9,446 bases of DNA from an uncultured Clostridia bacterium (GCA_946533615.1 CAMNBY010000210.1:1-9446), one strand, 5' to 3'. Shown: positions 1 through 7,007, counted from the first letter of the stretch. Numbers and translations are program-made. The notes: generated by a model from the letters alone, not told the origin.

Positions 1-37
1 TTTTATGTATATTCTGCGATTATTTGCGCATAACCTA

Positions 38-65
38 TTGACAAACCGCGTAAAGCGTGTATAAT
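38..65 (+). promoter_or_regulatory. sigma-A type promoter of argG
   Basis: A perfect -35 hexamer TTGACA (38-43) and a perfect -10 hexamer TATAAT (60-65) are separated by 16 bp. The expected transcription start is about 71-73, which gives a leader of roughly 57 nt before the argG start at 130. The leader is too short for a T-box or a large riboswitch, so any arginine control would more likely be by a repressor such as ArgR. The match to consensus implies a strong promoter. The transcription start is inferred. Confidence 0.85.
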
Positions 66-129
66 AATACTTGTGACCTGTTTGGCACAGTTTTATTTAT
101 ATGCAGATTTTGTAAATGGAGGCATTTTT

Positions 130-1359
130 ATGGCAAAGGAGATCAAGAAGGTCGTTCTGGCATATTCGGGCGGCCTCGACACATCCATCATCATCCCGTG
201 GCTGAAGGAGAACTACAACAACTGCGAAGTCATCGCGGTATCGGGAGATGTCGGACAGGGCACAGAGCTGGACGGTCTTGAGGAAAAGGCTATCAAGACA
301 GGCGCATCCAAGCTCTATATCGAAGACCTCACCGAGGAATTCATCACAGATTATGTTTATCCCACCGTTCAGGCAGGCGCTGTTTACGAGAACCAGTATC
401 TGCTCGGCACCTCGTTCGCGCGTCCGATAATCGCAAAGAGGATCGCAGAGATCGCCCTCAGAGAAGGCGCCGACGCTATCTGCCACGGCTGCACCGGCAA
501 GGGCAACGACCAGGTAAGATTTGAGCTTGCTATCAAGGCCTTTGCGCCCGATATGCAGATCATCGCTCCCTGGAGGATCTGGGACATCAAGAGCCGCGAC
601 GAGGAGATCGACTACGCAGAGGCTCACAATATACCCCTGAAAATAAACCGCGAGACCAACTACTCCAAGGACAAGAACCTGTGGCATCTTTCCCACGAGG
701 GTCTTGATCTTGAAGATCCCGCAAACGAGCCCCAGTACGAGAAGCCCGGCTTCCTTGAGCTTGGCGTATCTCCACTCCAGGCTCCCGATAAGCCCACATA
801 TATCACTATCCACTTCGAGAAGGGCGTTCCCACCGAGCTCAACGGCGAGAAGCTGGGCGGCAAGGCTATGGTCGCCGCTCTCAACAAGCTTGGCGGCGAA
901 AACGGCATCGGCCTTGCTGACCTGGTCGAGAACAGACTGGTCGGCATGAAGTCGAGAGGCGTTTACGAGACCCCCGGCGGAACTATCCTTTATAAGGCAC
1001 ACGAGATCCTCGAGACCATCACGCTCGACAAGGAGACCGCAAGGATCAAGCAGTATCTCTCTATCAAGTTTGCCGACATCGTATACAACGGCCAGTGGTT
1101 CACTCCTCTCCGCGAGGCACTCAGCGCCTTCGTTACCGAGACACAGAAGAACGTTACAGGCGATGTAAAGCTCAAGCTCTACAAGGGCAACGTTATCAAC
1201 GCAGGCGTTACTTCCCCCTATACTCTCTATGACGAGGAAGTTGCTACCTTCGACGAGGACAACGTATACAATCAGGCTGATTCCGCCGGCTTCATCAACC
1301 TCTTCGGCCTTCCCATCAAGGTAAGAGCCAAGCTTGAGCAGAAGAGAAATCAGAAGTAA
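130..1359 (+). CDS. argG: argininosuccinate synthase
   Basis: This enzyme condenses citrulline and aspartate with ATP to argininosuccinate, the penultimate step of arginine synthesis, in the cytosol. The protein is 409 aa, near the usual 400-410 aa of the family. The ATP-pyrophosphatase loop SGGLDTS lies at residues 13-19. GCTGKGNDQVRFE at about 120-132 and APWRIWD at about 146-152 are also family hallmarks, followed further on by NLWHLSHEG, VENRLVGMKSRGVYETPGG and YNGQWFTPLREA. The ATG at 130 is chosen because GGAGG (118-122) sits 7 nt upstream. A longer in-frame reading from a GTG at 73 would begin at the predicted transcription start and adds residues with no family match. The gene has its own strong promoter and no terminator before the next gene, so it is probably co-transcribed with the pentapeptide gene. 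Codon use is strongly biased to AAC, ATC, GAC and TTC, as expected for high expression. Confidence 0.97.
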   Translation: MAKEIKKVVLAYSGGLDTSIIIPWLKENYNNCEVIAVSGDVGQGTELDGLEEKAIKTGASKLYIEDLTEEFITDYVYPTVQAGAVYENQYLLGTSFARPIIAKRIAEIALREGADAICHGCTGKGNDQVRFELAIKAFAPDMQIIAPWRIWDIKSRDEEIDYAEAHNIPLKINRETNYSKDKNLWHLSHEGLDLEDPANEPQYEKPGFLELGVSPLQAPDKPTYITIHFEKGVPTELNGEKLGGKAMVAALNKLGGENGIGLADLVENRLVGMKSRGVYETPGGTILYKAHEILETITLDKETARIKQYLSIKFADIVYNGQWFTPLREALSAFVTETQKNVTGDVKLKLYKGNVINAGVTSPYTLYDEEVATFDEDNVYNQADSAGFINLFGLPIKVRAKLEQKRNQK

Positions 1360-1415
1360 CCGGAACAAACAGCAAAGCATTATTTATATCAAAACTATTG
1401 AGGGAGGTTTTTGAT

Positions 1416-1862
1416 ATGTCAGAAATGAACAATATTTTCGAGGCTGCTATAGATAAAAAGGTGGAGCTCACCTACGACAGCCTGCCTAATTCTTCATTCG
1501 AGGATGTAAACTTCAGCGACGCCAAGTTCAACAACGTTAACCTTAAAAGCGCTGACTTTGACGACGTGAACATGGACAACGCAATCTTCAACAACGTCAG
1601 CCTTACCGAGGGCGTTTTCACAGATATGTACATGGTCAATTCCAGATTCCTCGGCGTCAATATGAGCAACTCGAGATTCGGCTGCTCCATAATGAACAAC
1701 GTGGAATTCAAGAACCCCGACCTTAAAAACTCACAGTTCATACACTGTGACCTCTCTAACGTTGAGATCAACGACTGCAAGATCGACGGCCTCAAGATCA
1801 ACGGCATCGACATCTGCAAGCTCCTCGAACAGCACGAGAAGAGCCTTCAGGAGCAGGATTGA
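1416..1862 (+). CDS. pentapeptide-repeat protein, function unknown
   Basis: This is a 148 aa protein made almost wholly of pentapeptide repeats. From about residue 26 to 130 there are 21 uninterrupted five-residue units, with the central hydrophobic residue at positions 28, 33, 38 and so on to 128. This predicts a right-handed quadrilateral beta-helix of about five coils. A short charged cap (1-25) precedes it, and a C-terminal amphipathic helix (about 130-145) containing KLLEQHEK closes it. There is no signal peptide or membrane segment, so it is probably cytosolic. Some relatives such as Qnr and MfpA mimic DNA and protect gyrase, but most family members have no known role and nothing here identifies a target. 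The ATG at 1416 is supported by GGGAGG (1402-1407); an upstream TTG at 1398 overlaps that site and is rejected. It lies 56 bp after argG and before a terminator, so it is likely the last gene of the argG unit. Confidence 0.9.
   Translation: MSEMNNIFEAAIDKKVELTYDSLPNSSFEDVNFSDAKFNNVNLKSADFDDVNMDNAIFNNVSLTEGVFTDMYMVNSRFLGVNMSNSRFGCSIMNNVEFKNPDLKNSQFIHCDLSNVEINDCKIDGLKINGIDICKLLEQHEKSLQEQD
1527..1605 (+). repeat. 60-bp-spaced direct repeat inside the pentapeptide gene
   Basis: The 19-mer TTCAACAACGTTAACCTTA at 1527-1545 recurs at 1587-1605 as TTCAACAACGTCAGCCTTA, with 17 of 19 bases identical. The spacing of exactly 60 bp equals 20 residues, or four pentapeptides, which is one full turn of the predicted beta-helix. 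This fits growth of the gene by duplication of whole coils, though selection on the repeated protein motif could also preserve it. Confidence 0.7.
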
Positions 1863-1880
1863 CCCAAGAAATGACAGACC

Positions 1881-1926
1881 GGGCAGAATGGTTCCGCATC
1901 GGGATCATTTTGCCCTGTGTTTGTTT
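1881..1926 (+). terminator. intrinsic terminator after the argG-pentapeptide unit
   Basis: A 16-bp stem pairs 1881-1896 with 1900-1915 around a CAT triloop (1897-1899). It opens with GGGC/GCCC, and all positions pair, three of them as G-U wobbles. It is followed directly by the T-rich run TGTGTTTGTTT (1916-1926). The hairpin begins 19 nt after the stop codon of the pentapeptide gene. The T-tract is interrupted by G, so termination may be incomplete and allow read-through into the membrane genes. No convincing promoter was seen between the hairpin and the next start codon at 1975. Confidence 0.8.
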
Positions 1927-1974
1927 ATACGTTAACGACAACGACCCCGAAAGCCAAGAACGGAGGACACCACA

Positions 1975-2562
1975 ATGAATGACACTGCCAAGAAGTACAC
2001 AAACATTTGCTTCCGACTGCTTATCCTTGCCTGCCTGACAATGTCCGTTATCATGGTCGTCAACACCATTCAGTTTGTACTGATAATGGACAAGGACGAC
2101 CCGAAGCTCACTGACGAATTTATTGATGCAATACTCGGTTTCACGGGGCTATATCAGGTGGTTTTCTATGCGGGCTGCGCGGCCCTTGTGCTGAGCCTTA
2201 TCTCATATTACAGGTGCTCGAAGGCCGCCATCGCTGTCAGAACAGTTTTTATTGCGGCGGACACAGTGCTCATGGCCATCGGCCTAAAGGTAGTAAAGGC
2301 CCTGCACGATGTTACGGAGGTGCTTGATGAGCTTGAGCTCACCGACCTGAACAAGATAACCAAGGACAAGTGCATAAGCGCCGGACTTGACAAAGAAAGG
2401 GCCGAGGAAATAGCGCAGGCTCTCAACGCCGACGATGCACAGACCGCTGTAGTCGCCATGACAGCAGCTATCTTTATAAGTGCGCTGCTTTATTTCGTGC
2501 TCACCTGCACCTCTCTGCACAACATCCTGAAAAAGGAGAAGGGCGGAGACATACAGGGATAA
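1975..2562 (+). CDS. four-helix membrane protein, unknown family (paralog 1)
   Basis: I do not recognise this 195 aa protein. Hydrophobic segments lie at about residues 12-38, 55-79, 84-107 and 157-181. The stretch between helices 3 and 4 (about 108-155) is charged and likely helical, with the acidic run LDELELTDLNK and then LDKERAEEIAQALNADD. Positive residues near the N-terminus (KK, R14), in the helix 2-3 loop (R80, K83, R89) and at the C-terminus (KKEK) suggest that both ends face the cytosol. The helix 3-4 segment would then be outside. There is no signal peptide cleavage motif. The ATG at 1975 follows GGAGG (1962-1966) by 8 nt. It is the first gene after the terminator and is 33 bp from a downstream gene of the same architecture. 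Transport, sensing or a scaffold role are all possible; nothing decides it. Confidence 0.85.
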   Translation: MNDTAKKYTNICFRLLILACLTMSVIMVVNTIQFVLIMDKDDPKLTDEFIDAILGFTGLYQVVFYAGCAALVLSLISYYRCSKAAIAVRTVFIAADTVLMAIGLKVVKALHDVTEVLDELELTDLNKITKDKCISAGLDKERAEEIAQALNADDAQTAVVAMTAAIFISALLYFVLTCTSLHNILKKEKGGDIQG

Positions 2563-2595
2563 CAGGCCGAAGCAAGACGGAACGGAGGGACACAG

Positions 2596-3393
2596 ATGAT
2601 CAAGGAAGCAAGGTGGCTCAACGTCATTTTCAGGATCTTCATATTTGCGCTCTTTGTGATGACGATAGTCTCACTCACCTCGGGGATACTGCTGGTGAGC
2701 AGCGTGATCCGCGAGGATAAAAACAGCGGCGCCGAAGCCTTTTACAATGCCCTGCCCTACATCAGGCTGACCTTCGGGGTATACTACTATATCTTCATAC
2801 TCACGGCTGTCTGCGTTATACTCAGTGTGCTTTCGGGAAGCGGGACCGACGGCGCAAGCATCGTGTTCAGGACTCTGTGCCTCGGCGGCTGCGCCCTGAT
2901 ACAGTTCCGGGGGCTGCCTATCGCAAAGGTGTTCAAGCTCTTCGGAGATGTCACAAAGGGCATGAGCTACGACGAAATGGTCGATCTCAGCGACGAGGAA
3001 TTCGAGCAGCTGCTGATCGACAAGGGCTCCAGCGCCTCGGAGATCGACGCGCTGTTCAACTCCGATGCTTCGGACAAGGCGATGCTGTTTATGATGCTCG
3101 CCTATGTAGTGTCGATGGTGGTCTTTCTCGTGCTCGCGATCACATCGGTCAGGAGCCTGTACAGCCAGTCCCGTGCGGAGGCTCAGGCGGTGGATATGTA
3201 CGGCGAGGCTCCGCAGCCGATGTCTGCGCTGAAGCAGGCGCTTTACGATAACGACATTCGCGGCACCGCTCAGGAAATGAAGTCCGAGTTCAGGGATATT
3301 ATCCATTTGGCGCCGCCCGAGTTCAATTATCCACAGGACGACAGCCACACCAGATACATGAACATCGACAGCGACGAAGACGACTTCTCATGA
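2596..3393 (+). CDS. four-helix membrane protein, unknown family (paralog 2)
   Basis: This 265 aa protein repeats the layout of the gene before it. Hydrophobic segments lie at about 10-37, 60-80, 87-105 (weaker) and 162-187, with an acidic helical insert between helices 3 and 4 (about 112-160, with DLSDEEFEQLL and then SEIDALFNSDASDK). Shared positions include an N-x-x-FR motif at the start of helix 1 (LNVIFR here, TNICFR there) and the pattern of an acidic helix followed by Asn/Asp/Ala before helix 4. It differs by a cytosolic tail of about 75 residues (190-265) ending in a very acidic stretch, DSDEDDFS. The ATG at 2596 has GGAGG at 2584-2588. The stop codon overlaps the next start as ATGA (3390-3393), which suggests coupled translation. 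The function is unknown. Confidence 0.85.
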   Translation: MIKEARWLNVIFRIFIFALFVMTIVSLTSGILLVSSVIREDKNSGAEAFYNALPYIRLTFGVYYYIFILTAVCVILSVLSGSGTDGASIVFRTLCLGGCALIQFRGLPIAKVFKLFGDVTKGMSYDEMVDLSDEEFEQLLIDKGSSASEIDALFNSDASDKAMLFMMLAYVVSMVVFLVLAITSVRSLYSQSRAEAQAVDMYGEAPQPMSALKQALYDNDIRGTAQEMKSEFRDIIHLAPPEFNYPQDDSHTRYMNIDSDEDDFS

Positions 3394-4034
3394 GCGGCAT
3401 GAACAAGGAAGAATACGAACGCGCATACGCTCAGGCGGTAAAAGAGAGCCGCCCCTACGAGGAAATGATCCGCAGCTGCACAAGGCGGATCGACCTGCTG
3501 GAAAAGCTGACCCTGCCGATGATGGTGGCGGCCATCGCGCTGTTTGTAATTATGATCGTCAAGGGCTCGAGGCCGACGGTGCTGCTGTGTTTCAGCCTTG
3601 CGGCCGAAGGAGTTATGGTGCTGGACACGCTGAGCTTTTTCATATCGCGCAGGCTCGACTTCGCGCTTGCTGCAAGGCTTAACGCCTTCAAGGGCAGAAA
3701 GCTGAAAGCCCCGAGGCTTGACCCTCCCGCCGAGGAGAGCGAGACTTCTGTGCTTTTCCCGATAGTTGCGGCGATATTGCAGCTCTGGTACATACCCGCA
3801 GCGGTGCTTTCCGTAATGATGCTCGCAAAGGGCATAAGCAGCGCCTCCTCGGAAGAGATAAAGAAAAGCGGCAGCGACCTGATGGCAGTATGCAGCAGCC
3901 TGACAAACTTTGTGCCGCTGACGGTGCCTGCCTTTGTCTGCCCGGTGATATTCGGGCTGAGGGCGGCGCTGAGCTTCGGCGAAAGGCTGCTTGACAGGAT
4001 AACGGAAAAAGAGGAAAGCTCCTCTGAAAAATAA
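3390..4034 (+). CDS. small multi-pass membrane protein, unknown family
   Basis: This 214 aa protein is not recognised. A charged, probably helical N-terminal region (1-40, rich in Glu, Arg and Lys) precedes hydrophobic segments at about 41-57, 62-85, 121-146 and 175-193. The loop between helices 2 and 3 (about 87-120) is strongly basic, with the run FKGRKLKAPR, and is probably cytosolic. This puts both termini inside, as predicted for the two genes before it. It is not clearly homologous to them, because its long loop is after helix 2 rather than after helix 3. The start at 3390 overlaps the previous stop and has no good ribosome binding site, so it probably depends on translational coupling; the ATG at 3399 is an alternative. 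It ends 21 bp before argH. The co-directional placement suggests that all three membrane proteins act together or are at least co-expressed. Confidence 0.82.
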   Translation: MSGMNKEEYERAYAQAVKESRPYEEMIRSCTRRIDLLEKLTLPMMVAAIALFVIMIVKGSRPTVLLCFSLAAEGVMVLDTLSFFISRRLDFALAARLNAFKGRKLKAPRLDPPAEESETSVLFPIVAAILQLWYIPAAVLSVMMLAKGISSASSEEIKKSGSDLMAVCSSLTNFVPLTVPAFVCPVIFGLRAALSFGERLLDRITEKEESSSEK

Positions 4035-4055
4035 CAGCAAATGAGGTAACACGAT

Positions 4056-5441
4056 ATGGGAACAAAAATGTGGGCAGGACGGTTTACAAAGGAGACAGAC
4101 GAGAGGGTAAACGACTTCAATTCCTCGATCTCCTTTGATGCAAGAATGTACAAGCAGGACATCGAGGGCTCGATAGCACACGCCACGATGCTCGGCGAGT
4201 GCGGCATAATCGAGAAAAGCGAGAGCGAGAAGATAATCGAGGGCCTTAAAGGCATACTTGCGGACATCGACAGCGGCAGGCTGCAATTCGACCCGACCGC
4301 CGAGGATATACATATGTTCAACGAGGCGGAGCTGACCGCTCGCATCGGCGATGCCGGAAAAAGGCTGCACACCGCCCGTTCAAGAAACGATCAGGTCGCG
4401 CTCGACATCAGGCTTTATCTGCGCGACGAGATCCCCGAGATCAAAAAGCTGACCGCGGAGCTGATCGAAACTCTTATGCGGCTGGCGGAAAAGAACCTGA
4501 CGACCGTAATGCCGGGCTACACACACCTTCAAAGAGCGCAGCCCATAACCTTTGCGCATCACCTGATGGCCTACGTCCAGATGCTGCTGCGCGACCTTGA
4601 CAGGCTCAACGACACATACAAGAGAACAAACATCATGCCCCTCGGCAGCGGAGCACTGGCTTCGACCACCTATCCGATAAACAGGCGCCGCGTCTGCGAG
4701 CTGCTGGGCTTCGAGGACATCACGCACAATTCTCTCGACGGCGTTTCCGACAGAGATTTTACGATCGAGCTCGCTTCGGCGCTTTCGATACTTATGATGC
4801 ACCTCTCGCGCTTCTCCGAGGAGATAGTCCTCTGGTGCTCGTGGGAATTCAAATTCATCGAGCTTGACGACGCCTACGCCACGGGCTCCTCGATCATGCC
4901 TCAGAAGAAGAACCCCGACATCACTGAGCTTATCCGCGGAAAGACAGGAAGAGTATACGGCGACCTCAACACCCTGCTGGTGATGATGAAGGGGCTGTCT
5001 CTTGCCTACAACAAGGATATGCAGGAGGACAAGGAGGCGATCTTCGACGCCATTGACACCACCAAGCTATGCCTTAACACCTTTATCCCGATGATCGACA
5101 CCATGAAGGTGATACCCGAGAACATGAGGAACGCCGCCGCAAGAGGCTTTATAAATGCCACCGACTGCGCCGACTATCTTGTCAAGAAGGGGCTGCCCTT
5201 CCGCGACGCATATAAGATAACAGGCACGCTCGTACACACCTGTATCGAAAAGGGGCTTACGCTCGAGACCCTGCCGATAGAGGAATACAAGGCGCTGTGC
5301 GAGACATTTGACGAGGACGTTTACGAGGCGATAAGCCTTGAGGCCTGCGTGATGCAGAGAAAGGCCGACGGCGGCCCCGCTCCCGAGGCCGTGAAGGCGC
5401 AGATAGAATATTCAAAGAAAGCACTGGAGACTTTAAGATGA
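4056..5441 (+). CDS. argH: argininosuccinate lyase
   Basis: This enzyme splits argininosuccinate into arginine and fumarate, the last step of the pathway. It belongs to the fumarase/aspartase superfamily and is active as a tetramer in the cytosol. The 461 aa length matches the family (E. coli ArgH is 457 aa). The N-terminal MWAGRF is typical, TARSRNDQVALDIRLYLRD begins at about residue 106, and GYTHLQRAQP has the catalytic-region His at 157. The superfamily signature GSSIMPQKKNPD at about 277-288 carries the catalytic serine (278 or 279). The ATG at 4056 is preceded by GAGG at 4043-4046. It follows the third membrane gene by 21 bp and overlaps argC by ATGA (5438-5441). In many Bacillota argG and argH are adjacent; here four other genes and a terminator lie between them. 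Confidence 0.97.
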   Translation: MGTKMWAGRFTKETDERVNDFNSSISFDARMYKQDIEGSIAHATMLGECGIIEKSESEKIIEGLKGILADIDSGRLQFDPTAEDIHMFNEAELTARIGDAGKRLHTARSRNDQVALDIRLYLRDEIPEIKKLTAELIETLMRLAEKNLTTVMPGYTHLQRAQPITFAHHLMAYVQMLLRDLDRLNDTYKRTNIMPLGSGALASTTYPINRRRVCELLGFEDITHNSLDGVSDRDFTIELASALSILMMHLSRFSEEIVLWCSWEFKFIELDDAYATGSSIMPQKKNPDITELIRGKTGRVYGDLNTLLVMMKGLSLAYNKDMQEDKEAIFDAIDTTKLCLNTFIPMIDTMKVIPENMRNAAARGFINATDCADYLVKKGLPFRDAYKITGTLVHTCIEKGLTLETLPIEEYKALCETFDEDVYEAISLEACVMQRKADGGPAPEAVKAQIEYSKKALETLR

Positions 5442-6382
5442 AAACTAAGATATTCATAGACGGCAAGGAAGGCACCACAGGCCTTCAGATATTCGAGAGA
5501 TTTGCAAAGCGCGACGACCTTGAGATCCTTCTGATCGACGAGGACAAGCGCAAGGACATAAACGAGAGAAAGCGCCTCATCAACGAGAGCGACATCACCT
5601 TTCTCTGCCTGCCCGATGCTGCGGCGATAGAGGCTGTGGCGCTTGCCGAAAACCCCGATGTGAGGATCATAGACGCCTCTACCGCACACAGGACAGCCGC
5701 CGGCTGGGACTACGGCTTCCCCGAGCTTTCCGCAAAGCACAGAGAAAGCATTGCGGCCTCGAAAAGAGTTGCAAACCCAGGCTGCTATGCCAGCGGCTTC
5801 ATAAGTCTTGTTTATCCGCTGGTGCAGGCAGGCGTGCTTCCCGAGGATTATCCCCTGACGGCTCACGCTGTCTCGGGCTACAGCGGCGGCGGAAAGAAAA
5901 TGATCGCCGCGATCGAGGGCGCTGACAAGACCCGCGAGATGTGCTCTCCGAGACAGTACGCGCTGACTCAGGCGCACAAGCACCTGCCCGAGATGCAGGC
6001 CGTCTGCGGACTCAGATACAAGCCTATGTTCAACCCGATCGTTGACGACTACTACGCCGGTATGGTCGTGTCGGTGCCGCTGGTATCGAGAGCGCTGACA
6101 AAGCGCTACACCCCGGCAGACATACACGGGATACTCTCGGCTCATTACGAGGGACAGAGATTTGTAAAGGTCATGGAGCTTGGCGGCAAGGAGACTCTCC
6201 CCGACGGCTTCCTCGCCGCGAACACCCTCGAGGGCACAAACGATATGCAGCTTTTCGTCTTCGGAAACGACGAGCAGATACTGCTCTGCTCAAGGCTTGA
6301 CAACCTTGGCAAGGGCGCTTCGGGCGCTGCCGTCCAGAACATGAACATCATGCTGGGCATCGACGAAGGCACGGGGCTGTAA
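5438..6382 (+). CDS. argC: N-acetyl-gamma-glutamyl-phosphate reductase, type 2
   Basis: This enzyme reduces N-acetylglutamyl-5-phosphate to the semialdehyde with NADPH, the third step of ornithine synthesis. The 314 aa length and the N-terminal DGKEGTTGLQIFERF (residues 8-22) mark the shorter type-2 AGPR subfamily rather than the roughly 345 aa type 1. The nucleophilic cysteine is Cys116 in NPGCYASG. GYSGGGKKM (147-155) and the C-terminal DNLGKGASGAAVQNMN (288-303) are conserved family segments. The start is at 5438, inside the argH stop (ATGA), with GGAGA at 5426-5430 seven nt upstream. Its stop is followed after one base by the next start codon. Tight packing indicates one transcript with argH. 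The natural partner enzymes ArgB and ArgD are not in this window. Confidence 0.96.
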   Translation: MKTKIFIDGKEGTTGLQIFERFAKRDDLEILLIDEDKRKDINERKRLINESDITFLCLPDAAAIEAVALAENPDVRIIDASTAHRTAAGWDYGFPELSAKHRESIAASKRVANPGCYASGFISLVYPLVQAGVLPEDYPLTAHAVSGYSGGGKKMIAAIEGADKTREMCSPRQYALTQAHKHLPEMQAVCGLRYKPMFNPIVDDYYAGMVVSVPLVSRALTKRYTPADIHGILSAHYEGQRFVKVMELGGKETLPDGFLAANTLEGTNDMQLFVFGNDEQILLCSRLDNLGKGASGAAVQNMNIMLGIDEGTGL

Positions 6383-6383
6383 A

Positions 6384-7007
6384 ATGACAAGAGTTTATTT
6401 CGTCAGACACGCCCAGCCCGACCCGAGCGGCGGCTTCAACCCCGAGTTCCCTCTCACGGAGCAGGGAGCCCGTGACGCGCTGCTGGTCAGGGATATTCTC
6501 ATTGACAAGGGACTGGACGCGGTCTGGTCATCAAGCTATCTCAGAGCCGTGCAGACCGTAGCTCCGCTGGCAGATGCGCTCGGTCTCGAGATACACAAGG
6601 ACTTCCGCCTGCACGAACGCACAGCAGGAAACTGGAAGGGCAGCTATCCCGACTATGCCTCGTTCATCGCCGAGCAGATCGTGGACTATTCCTCGAAAGC
6701 CGAAGGCGGCGAGAGCATGGAGGAGGTCAGTGAGCGCTGTGTCGGAGCAATGAGCGAGATTCTTGCCGAAAACGACGGCAGGACCATTGCGGTCGGCATT
6801 CACGGAATGGCGCTGGCTTCCCTTTTGAAGCACTGGTTCCCGGGCTTCGGGCTTCGTGATTTTGAACAGATAGTTGACCTTATGCCCCTTGTGCTAAGGC
6901 TTGATATAGAGAACGACACCTGCGCGGACTACGGCATCGAGCTTGCTGTCCGCCGCGCCTACCCCGACAGCTATCTGCAATTCAGGGACGTTTGGAGCAG
7001 AAAATGA
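6384..7007 (+). CDS. histidine phosphatase family protein (phosphoglycerate mutase-like)
   Basis: This 207 aa cytosolic protein has the complete catalytic set of the histidine phosphatase superfamily. RHAQP near the N-terminus carries Arg8 and the phospho-accepting His9. SSYLRAVQT supplies the second Arg (55), HERTAGNW the acidic general acid/base (Glu79), and GIHGMA the second His (140). The usual RHG triad is RHA here, as in many family phosphatases, so phosphatase rather than mutase activity is likely. The substrate cannot be predicted. The start at 6384 comes one base after the argC stop with only a weak GGGG at 6373-6376, so translation is probably coupled. It overlaps the following lipoprotein gene by ATGA (7004-7007). 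There is no known place for this family in arginine synthesis. Confidence 0.9.
   Translation: MTRVYFVRHAQPDPSGGFNPEFPLTEQGARDALLVRDILIDKGLDAVWSSSYLRAVQTVAPLADALGLEIHKDFRLHERTAGNWKGSYPDYASFIAEQIVDYSSKAEGGESMEEVSERCVGAMSEILAENDGRTIAVGIHGMALASLLKHWFPGFGLRDFEQIVDLMPLVLRLDIENDTCADYGIELAVRRAYPDSYLQFRDVWSRK

Noticed and set aside
73..129. Longer argG reading from a GTG at 73
   Set aside because: It begins at the predicted transcription start and adds 19 residues unlike ArgG; the ATG at 130 has a perfect ribosome binding site.
97..1380. 427-codon open frame on the minus strand across the whole of argG
   Set aside because: It is the mirror of a strongly biased coding sequence; its product is a Leu/Val/Asp-rich string with no motif, and argG is certain.
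1916..1974. Promoter for the membrane-gene/argH operon
   Set aside because: TATACG (1926-1931) is a partial -10 match, but no -35 is found at a workable distance. The operon may use read-through of the terminator or a promoter I cannot recognise.
3991..3996. TTGACA that could be a -35 of an internal argH promoter
   Set aside because: No -10-like hexamer lies 16-18 bp downstream; the bases encode Leu-Asp in the third membrane protein.
4010..4025. Perfect 6-bp hairpin AGAGGA-AAGC-TCCTCT near the end of the third membrane gene
   Set aside because: The stem is short, there is no T-run on the + strand, and it lies inside the coding sequence. On the minus strand it is followed by TTTTCC, but no minus-strand gene exists to terminate.
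5321..6145. 274-codon minus-strand frame opposite argH/argC
   Set aside because: It lies opposite two well-supported enzymes, and the product has no recognisable domain. The same applies to the minus frame at 8197-9027 opposite NagZ and argJ and to that at 3327-4370.
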